A DNA stretch of 64,000 nucleotides from Limosilactobacillus caviae (GCF_014635905.1 NZ_BMDS01000001.1:496001-560000); one strand, 5' to 3'; numbered from the stretch's first letter, positions 17,751-26,612 are shown. Notes: generated by a model from the letters alone, not told the origin. Made by a program: numbers and translations.

Positions 17751-18536
17751 ATGAATGGAATAGCTTTTATCTTATTATTACTAGGGGTTGGAGTCCTCTC
17801 AGGAATTATTAGTGCTGCCGCAGGATTAGCATCACTAGTATCATATCCTTCGTTGCTTGCGTTAGGATTACCGCCTGTGATGGCTAATGTTACGAGTGCC
17901 TTTTCAACAATTACGGGTAACTATAGCTCCGTTTTTGCATCGTTTAAGGAACTGCAGCATAATCGTCAACAGCTCTGGATTATTTTGCCGTTAGTATTTG
18001 CAGGGTCGGTTATCGGTGCTTTTATGCTATTTGCAGTGCCAAGTAAATGGTTCGCTAATTTGGTTCCATTATGTATTGCGCTTGCAGGGATTATTCTGCT
18101 ATTTCCTCATCGGCCTAAGCAAAGTACGGGTACAATGGTTGGTAATAGTAAATTATTTGGTAAATCGCGAATTAGTCAGTTCTTTTCGATTATCGGCATT
18201 TTTATTGTTGGAATTTACTCTGGCTTTTTCAATGCGGGGGCTGGAGTATTAATGCTGACACTGCTTACCGTGATTAATCGGCAAAAAAGTTTTGCTGTTA
18301 ATAATGCCTTAAAAAACGTTGCAATGACGGTTACGAATACAACTTCTTGGATTGTCTTTGCAATCGAAACTACGATTTATTGGAATTATGTTATTCCATT
18401 GATGATTGGAAACGTAATTGGCGGGTACCTAGGACCAATTATTGTTCGCCATTTACCAGGCCGATTAATGCAAGTATTAGTAGGAATTGGTTCGCTGATT
18501 TTAGCGGTATCGCTTGTAATAAGAAATTTAATGTAG
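17751..18536 (+). CDS. TauE/SafE family anion exporter
   Basis: 261 residues, eight membrane helices in two similar halves, each beginning with a glycine-rich motif (first GVLSGIISAAAGLASLVSYP, second GIYSGFFNAGAGVLML). This is the TauE/SafE fold, linked in other bacteria to sulfite, sulfoacetate or related anion export. The substrate here is unknown. A strong terminator follows. Confidence 0.88.
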   Translation: MNGIAFILLLLGVGVLSGIISAAAGLASLVSYPSLLALGLPPVMANVTSAFSTITGNYSSVFASFKELQHNRQQLWIILPLVFAGSVIGAFMLFAVPSKWFANLVPLCIALAGIILLFPHRPKQSTGTMVGNSKLFGKSRISQFFSIIGIFIVGIYSGFFNAGAGVLMLTLLTVINRQKSFAVNNALKNVAMTVTNTTSWIVFAIETTIYWNYVIPLMIGNVIGGYLGPIIVRHLPGRLMQVLVGIGSLILAVSLVIRNLM

Positions 18537-18541
18537 AAAGT

Positions 18542-18592
18542 AAATGTGTCACTAGCATTCGATATGATTTGAATGCTGATGACACATTTTTA
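18542..18592. terminator. Bidirectional terminator
   Basis: AAATGTGTCA...AGCATTC pairs with GAATGCT...TGACACATTTTT, a long hairpin shared by the TauE gene (plus) and the Rpn gene (minus). Confidence 0.9.
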
Positions 18593-18597
18593 CTTAT

Positions 18598-19440
18598 TTA
18601 ATTCTTTAAATATTTAATCGCTTCTGTATCAGACAGGTTAAAATTGCTCATCACTTTTTGCTTAATAATGGTTTCATCAACATCGAGGTCGCGAAGGGTA
18701 TGGATAAGGGCATAGATTCCCTTAGTTTCACCTTCTTTAAGTCCAGCATTACGTGCATCCATTAGTTCCAGCTCAAATTTCATAAAGCCCCGTCTCCTCT
18801 CTGGATCTTGCTTTACTCTGGCAATTTCATCTTGAATTCTTGTAATAAACTTACTTTTATTGTCTACTTGATTGCGCATTAAAGCAAGGAAGTTTTTAAT
18901 TGGCTCTTCGTCTTTTTTAAACTCTTTTGCTAAGGCATTAAAAACCACTACTGTTCGTTGATCATTGAGTTTTAGATTGTGGTCACGAAGACAAGTGTTT
19001 TCAAAAGTATATCGTGCCCAGCCTCGCCCATAATAGTCGAAATCGCAAAACATAATAATGTAGGTCGGGTGTTTTCTTAGATCCTGATAGTTTTTCCCGG
19101 GTAATAATAAGCTATGATCAACCTGCTCTTGATAATATCGCAAACGGTCGGGTAAATTTTGTTTATCAGCTACCTGCATTTCAATGACAATAATATTTCC
19201 TTGTTCGTCTTGAACATAAACATCGTATCGGACACGGCGGGCGGCAACGACGTTAATATCCTTTTGAGTTACCAGCTGAACGACTTTCTGCGCCTTTAAG
19301 TGTGGTAATGCTCGATTAATCAGTTCTAAGCAAATCTCCTTATTCTCCATTACCATCCCAAACATTGGATCACTGGTAATCGTCATCTTTTCCCAAATTG
19401 CTAATGCCGTTGCGATATTCTTCTCTAAGTTTGTGCACAT
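18598..19440 (-). CDS. Rpn-family recombination-promoting nuclease (copy 1)
   Basis: 280 residues of the Rpn / PD-(D/E)XK 'transposase-like' nuclease family. The nuclease core is visible near residues 70-90: RYDVYVQDEQ, then IVIEMQV (D...ExQ). The C-terminal tail ends in a small helical domain. Family members promote RecA-independent recombination or damage DNA in E. coli. It is closely related to the second copy at 22945-23808, which lies in the opposite direction. GGGAGA precedes the ATG. Confidence 0.85.
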   Translation of the reverse strand: MCTNLEKNIATALAIWEKMTITSDPMFGMVMENKEICLELINRALPHLKAQKVVQLVTQKDINVVAARRVRYDVYVQDEQGNIIVIEMQVADKQNLPDRLRYYQEQVDHSLLLPGKNYQDLRKHPTYIIMFCDFDYYGRGWARYTFENTCLRDHNLKLNDQRTVVVFNALAKEFKKDEEPIKNFLALMRNQVDNKSKFITRIQDEIARVKQDPERRRGFMKFELELMDARNAGLKEGETKGIYALIHTLRDLDVDETIIKQKVMSNFNLSDTEAIKYLKN

Positions 19441-19526
19441 ATGTTAAATCTCCCATAATTTATTCTTGAGATACCCTCTAAAATATATATACGAAAAGAA
19501 TTAACATTTGCACTTTTAAAAAATAA

Positions 19527-19557
19527 AACCCCAGAATCCATTATGAACTCTGGGGAA
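19527..19557 (-). terminator. Terminator of the SDR gene
   Basis: CCCCAGA and TCTGGGG arms; on the minus strand TTTTATTTTTT follows. Confidence 0.9.
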
Positions 19558-19569
19558 CATTGAATTAGC

Positions 19570-20325
19570 TTATTGAGCAGTATATCCACCGTCAGCAACA
19601 AATTCAGACCCGGTACTGAAACTAGACTCATCGGAAGCTAAGTATAATGCAAGATTAGCAATTTCTTCAGGCTTGCCTAAGCGTCCCATCGGGTGAAGGC
19701 TGACGAGATGATCATTAGCCTTTGGATCATCTTTTACGAGGTTGTCTACTAATGGTGTAGAAACGTAGCCCGGATGAATTGTGTTAACTCTGATGTCGTA
19801 TCCCTTCTGAGCACAGTCAAGGGCAGCAGACTTGGTGAGCAACCGAACGCCTCCCTTTGAAGCATTGCAGGCAAAGAGATTTGGATCACCAATTAGCCCT
19901 TCGATTGAGGACATGTTGATGATTGAATTCTTTTCACCATTATTTTTCATCGCTTCAATGCCAAGTTTAGTTCCCCACATGGTTCCTGTAAGGTTAACAG
20001 AGATTGTTTTATCCCAGATTTCAGCATCTGTTTTTTCAATGTCAGCATAGTCGGCAATTCCAGCATTATTAACAACAATGTTAAGTTTTCCAAAAACTTG
20101 GATAGTTTGACTAATAACACGATCCCAATCACCTTTACGGGCAACATCTTGTTGGATAAATACAGCATTGTCGCCTAATTGGTCAGCAACTTTTTGTCCT
20201 TCATCCATTTTTCGTGCGGTTAAGACGACTTTAGCGCCCTCTTCAACAAACTTCTTTGCGATGGCAGCACCAATCCCTTTTGATGCACCAGTTACAATTG
20301 CAACTTTATTATCTAAGCGAGCCAA
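19570..20325 (-). CDS. Short-chain dehydrogenase (RADH-like) with catalytic Tyr replaced by Cys
   Basis: 251 residues, very similar in pattern to R-specific alcohol dehydrogenases of Lactobacillus. It has the cofactor motif TGASKGIG (12-19), NNAG (86-89), INMSSIEG with Ser140, HPGYVSTPLVD and the C-terminal GSEFVADGGYTAQ. The family's catalytic YxxxK reads C-N-A-S-K here (Cys153, Lys157; codon TGC at 19869-19867 on the minus strand). The missing tyrosine should cripple ordinary carbonyl reduction. The promoter region carries a 14-base perfect palindrome. Monocistronic. Confidence 0.9.
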   Translation of the reverse strand: MARLDNKVAIVTGASKGIGAAIAKKFVEEGAKVVLTARKMDEGQKVADQLGDNAVFIQQDVARKGDWDRVISQTIQVFGKLNIVVNNAGIADYADIEKTDAEIWDKTISVNLTGTMWGTKLGIEAMKNNGEKNSIINMSSIEGLIGDPNLFACNASKGGVRLLTKSAALDCAQKGYDIRVNTIHPGYVSTPLVDNLVKDDPKANDHLVSLHPMGRLGKPEEIANLALYLASDESSFSTGSEFVADGGYTAQ

Positions 20326-20371
20326 TATCAGACACTTCCTTAATAAAATCCAAGCAACTATTACAAATTTA

Positions 20372-20401
20372 ATTATAACAATTGTTATTAGAGAAGGTTA
20401 A
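20372..20401 (-). promoter_or_regulatory. SDR promoter with 14-base palindromic operator candidate
   Basis: On the minus strand TATAAT (20377-20372) forms a -10, with TTAACC about 18 bases upstream as a weak -35. ATAACAATTGTTAT (20375-20388) is a perfect palindrome overlapping the -10 and spacer, in the position of a repressor site. Confidence 0.45.
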
Positions 20402-20420
20402 GATAACGCCTCATAAAATA

Positions 20421-20462
20421 AAAAGAGCGAGGCGGGAAAAAATTTCCCAGTCTCACTCGTTC
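20421..20462 (-). terminator. Terminator of the nucleoside hydrolase gene
   Basis: GAGCGAGGCGGGAAA pairs imperfectly with TTTCCCAGTCTCACTC. On the minus strand the stem is followed by TTTTTATTTT. It is a member of the GAGGC-type hairpin group. Confidence 0.82.
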
Positions 20463-20472
20463 AATCACTAAA

Positions 20473-21435
20473 TTAGTGTTCTTTGAAAAGATTAGTTAAG
20501 CGGTCCATGAATGCTTTGAGGTAGCGTTCCTTATCAACATTAACGGCAACCTTAACATTAGGATTTTCGTCGTTTAACTTAGCATTATCACCGATTGTCC
20601 GACCATAGTAAGGCCCTTCTTCATAAACAACCTTCATGAATAAACTAATAGTTGAAACAAATGATGGGTCAATACCAACACCAACAGCTAATGGGTCGTG
20701 AAGAGCACAGCCACGCTTATCAATGTCAAGGTTGTAGTAAGCGTCGATGTAGAAGTCAGTAATGTCAGCGTAAGCCTTACCAGCCTTAGTACCCAATTCA
20801 CGCCATTGCTTAGTATCTTCCTTGGTAAGCAGTGTCCGTAAAGTAACGTCGAGACCAACCATAGTAAGAGGTAGGTTTGACTTCATTACTTCATCGGCTG
20901 CCTTTGGATCTTGGTTGATGTTTGCTTCTGCGACAGGGGTAACGTTACCTTCAACAGTCAATGCGCCACCCATGAATGTGACATTACCAATGAGGTCAGC
21001 GATTTCTGGGTCCTTCTTAAGGGCAGCAGCTAAGTTTGTCATTGGACCAGTAGGGATGATGATTAAATCCTTACCATACTTATGAGCGGCTTCAATGTAG
21101 AAGTCAACACCAGATTGTTCTTCAATTGACCGACTTGGTGCAGGGAGTTCAACATCACCGATACCATTGTCACCATGGATGTCTTTTGAAACTTGCATTA
21201 CATCGAAGTGGTCTGTAGTGCATGAATGTGGAAGGCCCTTAAATACAGGAATATCAGTGTGCCCTAATAATTCGAGTAACTTAAGACTGTTTTCCGCACA
21301 AACATCTAATAAGTTGTTACCATATGAGCTAACGATTCCGATTAAATCAACCTCTGGATCAGCAAGCGCATAAGCAATAGCTAAAGCGTCATCAACACCA
21401 GTATCTAAATCAAGAATCATTTTACGTTTTGCCAT
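20473..21435 (-). CDS. Nucleoside hydrolase
   Basis: 320 residues of the inosine/uridine-preferring nucleoside hydrolase family. The Ca2+-binding N-terminal motif DLDTGVDDALA (residues 9-19) is intact. Downstream, TGPMTNLA, FMGGAL and the late LHDPLAV motif also match. It splits ribonucleosides into base and ribose in salvage. GGAGG precedes the ATG. Transcribed away from the ferredoxin reductase gene. Confidence 0.92.
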   Translation of the reverse strand: MAKRKMILDLDTGVDDALAIAYALADPEVDLIGIVSSYGNNLLDVCAENSLKLLELLGHTDIPVFKGLPHSCTTDHFDVMQVSKDIHGDNGIGDVELPAPSRSIEEQSGVDFYIEAAHKYGKDLIIIPTGPMTNLAAALKKDPEIADLIGNVTFMGGALTVEGNVTPVAEANINQDPKAADEVMKSNLPLTMVGLDVTLRTLLTKEDTKQWRELGTKAGKAYADITDFYIDAYYNLDIDKRGCALHDPLAVGVGIDPSFVSTISLFMKVVYEEGPYYGRTIGDNAKLNDENPNVKVAVNVDKERYLKAFMDRLTNLFKEH

Positions 21436-21561
21436 TGTAGTTCCTCCAATTTAAGTAAAATTTACTACCTTTACTTAATATGTTAATTTAATTTACAAAT
21501 AATTACAAATAAAATTTGGTACCGCTTACGAATTTTTGAAAAAACTTTGCAATTTTGAAAA

Positions 21562-21570
21562 TGCTATAAT
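21562..21570 (+). promoter_or_regulatory. Extended -10 promoter of the ferredoxin reductase gene
   Basis: TGCTATAAT is a perfect extended -10 (TGnTATAAT) placed 39 bases ahead of the start codon. No clear -35 is present at 17 bases, as is common for extended -10 promoters. Confidence 0.6.
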
Positions 21571-21608
21571 AGTTATCACAAATAAAAGGCGAAAGGAATC
21601 GAAGAAAA

Positions 21609-22607
21609 ATGGCAGAGAAAATCTATGACGTGACGATTATTGGCGGGGGTCCAGCAGGAATGTTTGCTTCATTTTATTGCGGACTTCATGAATTAGATGC
21701 TCAATTGATTGAAAGCTTGCCACAATTAGGAGGACAAGTGGGGGCGCTTTATCCTGAAAAGCAGGTTTGGGACGTTGCAGGGATGCCAGGAGTAACGGGT
21801 AGAGATCTGATTGCCAAGCTAGAAGAACAAATGGCGATTGCGCCCATTGATCAATACCTTGGTGAGACTGTTGAAGATGTAATCAAGGAAGAGGACGGTG
21901 CTTTTACGATTAAGTCGGCTAACAGGACTTCTCGCTCCCATGCGGTAATTATTGCCCTTGGTAATGGTGCATTTACCCCGCGGAAGCTTGCCTTAGAGGG
22001 AGCAGCAGAGATTGAAGGAGAACAATTATCATACTTTGTTAACCATAAGGCAGACTATGCTGATAAGCGGGTAGCCATTCTCGGGGGTGGTGACTCAGCG
22101 ATTGATATTGCCCTGATGCTGGAACCTGTTGCCAAAGAAGTTCACCTTGTCCATCGGCGTGACCAATTCCGTGGCTTAGAACATACGGTAACACAGCTAA
22201 AGCAATCATCTGTTCAACTTGATACGCCATATTTACCACGATCGTTAAAAGTTGAAGATGATCAAACCGTAACATTGGATCTTAAGAAGATGCGTAGTGA
22301 TGACGATGCCCAGTTAAATGTCGACAAGCTGGTTGTTAACTATGGTTTTACCTCAAATAATGCTGCTTTGAATCAATGGTCACTGGATCTTGAAGCTGAT
22401 CGAAACCTCATTAAGGTCGATTCAATGATGGAAACTAGTGTGTCAGGAGTATATGCGATTGGGGATGGCGTCACCTATCCAGGTAAAGTTGCCTTGATTG
22501 CAGCTGGCTTTGGGGAAGCACCTACAGCAGTGACGGCACTTGCTAAGAAACTTTACCCAGATAAACGAATGGCAATGCATAGTTCCTCAATGGGGATAAG
22601 TAAGTAA
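21609..22607 (+). CDS. Ferredoxin/flavodoxin--NADP+ reductase, thioredoxin-reductase type
   Basis: 332 residues, FNR type 2 (YumC-like). FAD motif GGGPAGMFA (12-20) and NADPH motif LGGGDSAIDIAL (about 158-169), with a C-terminal GDGVTYPGKVALIAAGFGEA. The CxxC pair of true thioredoxin reductases is absent, as expected for this subfamily. It moves electrons between NADPH and ferredoxin or flavodoxin. AAAGGCGAAAGG is the ribosome site region. Confidence 0.92.
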   Translation: MAEKIYDVTIIGGGPAGMFASFYCGLHELDAQLIESLPQLGGQVGALYPEKQVWDVAGMPGVTGRDLIAKLEEQMAIAPIDQYLGETVEDVIKEEDGAFTIKSANRTSRSHAVIIALGNGAFTPRKLALEGAAEIEGEQLSYFVNHKADYADKRVAILGGGDSAIDIALMLEPVAKEVHLVHRRDQFRGLEHTVTQLKQSSVQLDTPYLPRSLKVEDDQTVTLDLKKMRSDDDAQLNVDKLVVNYGFTSNNAALNQWSLDLEADRNLIKVDSMMETSVSGVYAIGDGVTYPGKVALIAAGFGEAPTAVTALAKKLYPDKRMAMHSSSMGISK

Positions 22608-22636
22608 TATGAAAAGTTGTAACACAGTTAATAAAG

Positions 22637-22738
22637 ATGATGCGACGAAAAGTAGTAAAGATCTATGTATGGTTATTAACTGTTGGCTTTAGTGCTTTCT
22701 TGTTACTAATTGGGATAAGACTTAATAAAACAGGATAA
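22637..22738 (+). CDS. Possible small single-helix membrane protein (33 aa)
   Basis: A 33-residue frame beginning MMRRKVVKIYVW, with one hydrophobic helix (about residues 10-27) flanked by positive charges and ending LNKTG. It sits 30 bases after the ferredoxin reductase stop and before a strong terminator, the place where small membrane proteins are often found. The ribosome site is poor (TAAAG), so expression is uncertain. No family recognised. Confidence 0.4.
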   Translation: MMRRKVVKIYVWLLTVGFSAFLLLIGIRLNKTG

Positions 22739-22744
22739 AGTAAA

Positions 22745-22790
22745 GGACCTCAGCACTCGTTTTTTTCAAGTACTGAGGTCTCTTTATTAA
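22745..22790 (+). terminator. Terminator after the ferredoxin reductase region
   Basis: GACCTCAG (22746-22753) pairs with CTGAGGTC (22773-22780), followed by TCTTTATT. Confidence 0.82.
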
Positions 22791-22944
22791 TGTCTTTAGG
22801 CTTAGGCAAGTGTCTGAACGAAATGAGTGCACGAAAAAACTTTTGCTATGCGGGTGATTATGATTTTTAAAAAGTACAAAATCAATTTTTTACGTATATA
22901 TAAATTAGGAGAGCAAATAAAAATAATGAAAGCAGGTATACGTA

Positions 22945-23808
22945 ATGAAAAATGATCGTACCGCACAATTTGCAGCAGTGTGGGACAAATGGCAAAAGAT
23001 GACGATTACTAGTGACCCGATGTTTGGGATGGTGATGGAGAATAAAGAGATATGCTTGGAACTGATTAACCGAGCATTGCCAAAGTTAAAAGCAACTAAG
23101 ATTATGCATCTAGGTACTCAAAAAGATATTAATGTAACTGTTGCTCATCGTGTTCGTTTTGATGTTTATGTGCAAGATGAGCAAAATAATACGGTGGTAA
23201 TTGAGATGCAAGTTAATAATTGTAATAATTTGCCAGCACGATTACGTTACTATCAGGAACAAATTGATCATGGCCTGTTACAACCAGGACAAGACTATCG
23301 TGAATTAACGAAGTATCCAACTTACGTTATTATGTTTTGTAACTTTGATTACTTTGGTCGTGGCTGGGCACGGTATGAGTTTGATATGAGCTGTGTTCGT
23401 GATAGAGATTTAAAATTCGGTGATAAACGAACAGTAGTGATTTTTAATGCCCTAGCTAAGAAGTTTAGAGATGACGATCAATCCATCAAAGATTTTCTTG
23501 CCTTAATGCGTAATCAAGTAGACAATAAAGATAGATTTATTGCACAGATTCAAAACGAAATTGATAAGGTCAAACGTGATCCAGAAAGGAGACAGGGCTT
23601 TATGAAGTACGAAATGTTGATGATGGATGCAAAACATAGGGCACGTGAAGAAGGTATAAAATTTGGGGAAGCTAAAGGAAAAGAAGAAGGAATTAAAAAT
23701 TTAGTTAATTCGCTTCGGCACTTAAACGTTAATTCAGCAATTATTGCTAAAGAATTAAAGCTACGGTACGATTTAACTGATGATGATGTATTAAAATACC
23801 TGAATTAA
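22945..23808 (+). CDS. Rpn-family recombination-promoting nuclease (copy 2)
   Basis: 287 residues, same family as copy 1 on the opposite strand. Roughly two thirds of residues match by eye, with a block MTITSDPMFGMVMENKEICL identical. The nuclease core is RFDVYVQDEQ and VVIEMQV (D...ExQ). The C-terminus has an extra lysine/glutamate-rich stretch compared with copy 1. The upstream region shares a TTTTACGTATATATA element with copy 1, so both may use the same promoter type. The start region is unclear: GGAGAG lies about 35 bases ahead of the ATG and a nine-codon frame intervenes. Confidence 0.83.
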   Translation: MKNDRTAQFAAVWDKWQKMTITSDPMFGMVMENKEICLELINRALPKLKATKIMHLGTQKDINVTVAHRVRFDVYVQDEQNNTVVIEMQVNNCNNLPARLRYYQEQIDHGLLQPGQDYRELTKYPTYVIMFCNFDYFGRGWARYEFDMSCVRDRDLKFGDKRTVVIFNALAKKFRDDDQSIKDFLALMRNQVDNKDRFIAQIQNEIDKVKRDPERRQGFMKYEMLMMDAKHRAREEGIKFGEAKGKEEGIKNLVNSLRHLNVNSAIIAKELKLRYDLTDDDVLKYLN

Positions 23809-23873
23809 AAATGACCTAGGTTCCTATTAATTAAAAAACGGGAGATCATTTAAAGAAGAATAAAAATGATAAC

Positions 23874-23915
23874 AAAAGGAGTCTCTAACGTGTCTTTACA
23901 TCAGAGGCTCCTCAT
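23874..23915 (-). terminator. Terminator of the HAD hydrolase gene
   Basis: GGAGTCTCT and AGAGGCTCC arms around a 16-base loop; on the minus strand TTTTGTT follows. Confidence 0.8.
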
Positions 23916-23920
23916 TTAGT

Positions 23921-24577
23921 TTAAATTTCTAGTAAATCAGCGGGCTTTAGTAGTGGGAAATCTGCATCTTTAATACTATCTGGATTTGCGGATGAATAAA
24001 GTGCACCGGCAAACTTAGCACCTGCTGCATGAGCGGCTTTCATATCGTTAATGGTATCGCCGACATAAACGGTCGTTGCTGGATCTGCACCCATTTTATC
24101 CATGGCCGCTAAAATAGGATCAGGAGCAGGTTTATGCTTTTTGGTATCTGCAGAAGTGATCGCAATCTTAAATAACTTGGCAAAATCATATTTATCAACA
24201 AAGTAATCTTGGTACTCATCTGCTAATTTTGAAGTTGCAATTGCAATTTTTGCGTCTTCGCGATCAGCAAGAGCAGTAAGCACTTCAGGGATGCCCTTAA
24301 TAACTTTTGCCCGATCAGCGCGTTGATAAGCAAGATCAAACCAATCTTGTTGAATTTCAGGAATTTCAGCCTCGCTAATGCCAGCAAGGCGAAGAGCGTC
24401 TCGTCCGGTAATGCCAAATAGATCATGTTTAGTCTGTTCCACCTTTTCAGGAGCAACTGGATGACCATGTTTAGCTAAGGTATCAATCATCGCCGGCATA
24501 TACATATCGAGAGTATCGATTAAAGTTCCATCGATATCAAAAATAAAATTTTTAATTTTTTGTGCCATTCTATTCAT
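23921..24577 (-). CDS. HAD-superfamily phosphatase (phosphoglycolate phosphatase-like)
   Basis: About 215-218 residues, HAD subfamily IA. Motif I is FDIDGTLIDT, motif II ATSK, motif III lysine within KKHKPAPDP, and motif IV VGDTINDM. A helical cap lies between motifs I and II. It probably hydrolyses a small phosphorylated metabolite. The second Met (three codons in) is better spaced from AAAGGATG and may be the true start. Monocistronic. Confidence 0.88.
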   Translation of the reverse strand: MNRMAQKIKNFIFDIDGTLIDTLDMYMPAMIDTLAKHGHPVAPEKVEQTKHDLFGITGRDALRLAGISEAEIPEIQQDWFDLAYQRADRAKVIKGIPEVLTALADREDAKIAIATSKLADEYQDYFVDKYDFAKLFKIAITSADTKKHKPAPDPILAAMDKMGADPATTVYVGDTINDMKAAHAAGAKFAGALYSSANPDSIKDADFPLLKPADLLEI

Positions 24578-24704
24578 CCTTTATTAAAAATAAGTACATC
24601 TTTAATTGTATAACAATTTAATAAAAAGATTGATGGTGGAATGGATAATTTACCTTTTTATTTAAAAAAGACTACAATATAAAGGAAATTATAAATTCGA
24701 TGGG

Positions 24705-26102
24705 GTGGTTAATATCAGTAATCAAAAATCAGTACCTAAAAAGTTGTCTTTTATGTCAATTTACTTTTTGGGGATTAATGGAGTAATTGGCTCAGGAACA
24801 TTCTTACTGCCATCCGTTATTTATCGTTACATGAACTTGTCGGCGGTTGCCGTTTTACTGTGTACAGCAGTAACTGTTTCAATGATTGCCCTATGTTATG
24901 CAGATCTTGCTAGTCGGTTTACAGGATCAGGAGCGGCATGGCTTTATTCTTACCATGCTTTTGGACGGTTTACGGGCTATGAGCTTGGAATTTTTACGTG
25001 GTTTTTAGGTTGCTGTACTCTTTCAGCAGAAATTGTTGCCTTATTAACTACTTTAAAAAGCTTTTTACCGATTTTTAATCGTCCAATTGTTTATGGTGTT
25101 GCCGCACTAGGATTAATTATTCTTTTTGCAATTATCAATTTCTTTGGGCGGAGTCTTGTTAAATTTGTTAATAATGTATCAGCAGCCGCTAAGATTTTTA
25201 CTTTAATCATCTTTATCGTTGTGGGAGCATTTTTTATTCATAAGGCTAATTTCTTACCGTTAATTCCGCAGGCGGCCTTACAGGGTCCGATGCCATTTAT
25301 CCATCATTTTGGTGAGGCATTTACACCAATCTTTTATCTTTTTACTGGTTTCTCATTTTTACCAATTGCCGCTAAGCAAATGAATAATCCTGAGAAAAAT
25401 ATTCCACGGGTATTAATTGCGGTTATGGTTAGTGTAACAATTTTGGATGCCCTAATGATGACAGTCGCGGTTGGCCTTTCTGGTACCAAATTAGGCGGTT
25501 ATTCTACACCATTGGCTAATTCGTTAGGAACCGCAATTGGTAAGTGGGGATATGCCTTTATTATTTTAGGAATGCTTGTAAGTATTTTTGGCGTTGCATT
25601 TTCAGCTTCATTTAATACGCCGTCGCTAATTGCTTCTATGGCAAACGAACATGGAATGCTGCCAAAATTTATTGGTAAGAAGAATAAGCATGATGCTCCA
25701 TGGGTTGGAATTATACTAACTTCTATCCTTTCCGCCTTATTTGCTACTCAAAGTTATCTTTTCTTAGTTAGTTGTACTGTCTTAGCTTCATTTATTCAGT
25801 ATGTGCCATCTATTCTTGCTGTGGTAAAGTTTGAACATAGTAATGAGTATCCTACGCATGGGTTCAAATTACCCGGGAAATATTTGATCCCTATCTTTGC
25901 CTTATTGGTTTCATGTTACATGGTTACCAATTTTACAGCCAAAACATTGCTGGTTGGAGCAGTCATTGCAATTGCCGCTGCGACTGCATATTTCTTCATT
26001 AAAAGTGATCGTAGTTACGAAGAGAAACATCTAAAGTGGCTTGATGATTTACGGCTTAAGGGTGAAAAAGAAGGGCAGGTTACTAATAAATCGGCTAAGT
26101 GA
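24705..26102 (+). CDS. APC family amino acid permease
   Basis: About 465 residues, 12 membrane helices. The N-terminal YFLGINGVIGSGTFLLP is the glycine-rich APC unwound-helix motif. The substrate is unknown. The start is unsure: GTG 24705 lies directly in a purine stretch (GGGGTGG) and no well-spaced ATG exists, so an unusual start is possible. It is followed by a bidirectional terminator shared with dps. Confidence 0.87.
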   Translation: MVNISNQKSVPKKLSFMSIYFLGINGVIGSGTFLLPSVIYRYMNLSAVAVLLCTAVTVSMIALCYADLASRFTGSGAAWLYSYHAFGRFTGYELGIFTWFLGCCTLSAEIVALLTTLKSFLPIFNRPIVYGVAALGLIILFAIINFFGRSLVKFVNNVSAAAKIFTLIIFIVVGAFFIHKANFLPLIPQAALQGPMPFIHHFGEAFTPIFYLFTGFSFLPIAAKQMNNPEKNIPRVLIAVMVSVTILDALMMTVAVGLSGTKLGGYSTPLANSLGTAIGKWGYAFIILGMLVSIFGVAFSASFNTPSLIASMANEHGMLPKFIGKKNKHDAPWVGIILTSILSALFATQSYLFLVSCTVLASFIQYVPSILAVVKFEHSNEYPTHGFKLPGKYLIPIFALLVSCYMVTNFTAKTLLVGAVIAIAAATAYFFIKSDRSYEEKHLKWLDDLRLKGEKEGQVTNKSAK

Positions 26103-26103
26103 A

Positions 26104-26143
26104 TAAAAGGCTCCTAACATTTTAAAATGCTAGGAACCCTTTA
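26104..26143. terminator. Bidirectional terminator
   Basis: GGCTCCTAACATTTT pairs with AAAATGCTAGGAACC between the convergent permease and Dps genes. Confidence 0.8.
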
Positions 26144-26144
26144 T

Positions 26145-26612
26145 TTAACGATCAATTTCAGGAGCTTGATCTAATTCTGCTTGAATCATCCAAATTTTCT
26201 TTTCAATCGCTGTCTTAAAACCAATGAAGATGTCCTGGGTAGAATAATCTTTTTCCACATCGCTTACTTCAATCCCGTGTTGATAAAGATCTTCAAGGTA
26301 ACGATAGCCAGCAACTAGGTGTGTGAGACGCTCGGGAGTTGTTTTATCAAATTTTCCGGGCCAATCTTTAATTTTAGCATGAGCTGCCATTTCACTTAGG
26401 GTAGAGTATGGGTGGCCATCAAGAGTCAATAATCGTTCAGAAATAACATCAAGTTGATCATTTATTTCATCCATAAATTGATCCATTAATGGGTGAAGTT
26501 TTAAAAAGTTAGTTCCGCGCATATACCAGTGAGTTTGATGAATTATCATTGCCATTTGACTAAGATCCGCAACTAATTGGTTAAGTGTTTCTTTGGTTTC
26601 TTGGTACTTCAT
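26145..26612 (-). CDS. dps: Dps-family DNA-protection/ferritin-like protein
   Basis: 155 residues, four-helix ferritin-like fold forming dodecamers that oxidise and store iron. The inter-subunit ferroxidase ligands are intact at the expected spacing: His28 (THWY), His40 (LHPLMD), Asp55 and Glu59 (DVISER). It protects DNA from Fenton chemistry, important in a catalase-negative bacterium that makes peroxide. AAGGAG lies ahead of the start. Monocistronic. Confidence 0.93.
   Translation of the reverse strand: MKYQETKETLNQLVADLSQMAMIIHQTHWYMRGTNFLKLHPLMDQFMDEINDQLDVISERLLTLDGHPYSTLSEMAAHAKIKDWPGKFDKTTPERLTHLVAGYRYLEDLYQHGIEVSDVEKDYSTQDIFIGFKTAIEKKIWMIQAELDQAPEIDR

Noticed and set aside
21517-21530. 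cre-like site upstream of the nucleoside hydrolase
   Set aside because: It matches the core AAGCG but has about three mismatches to consensus; could be chance.
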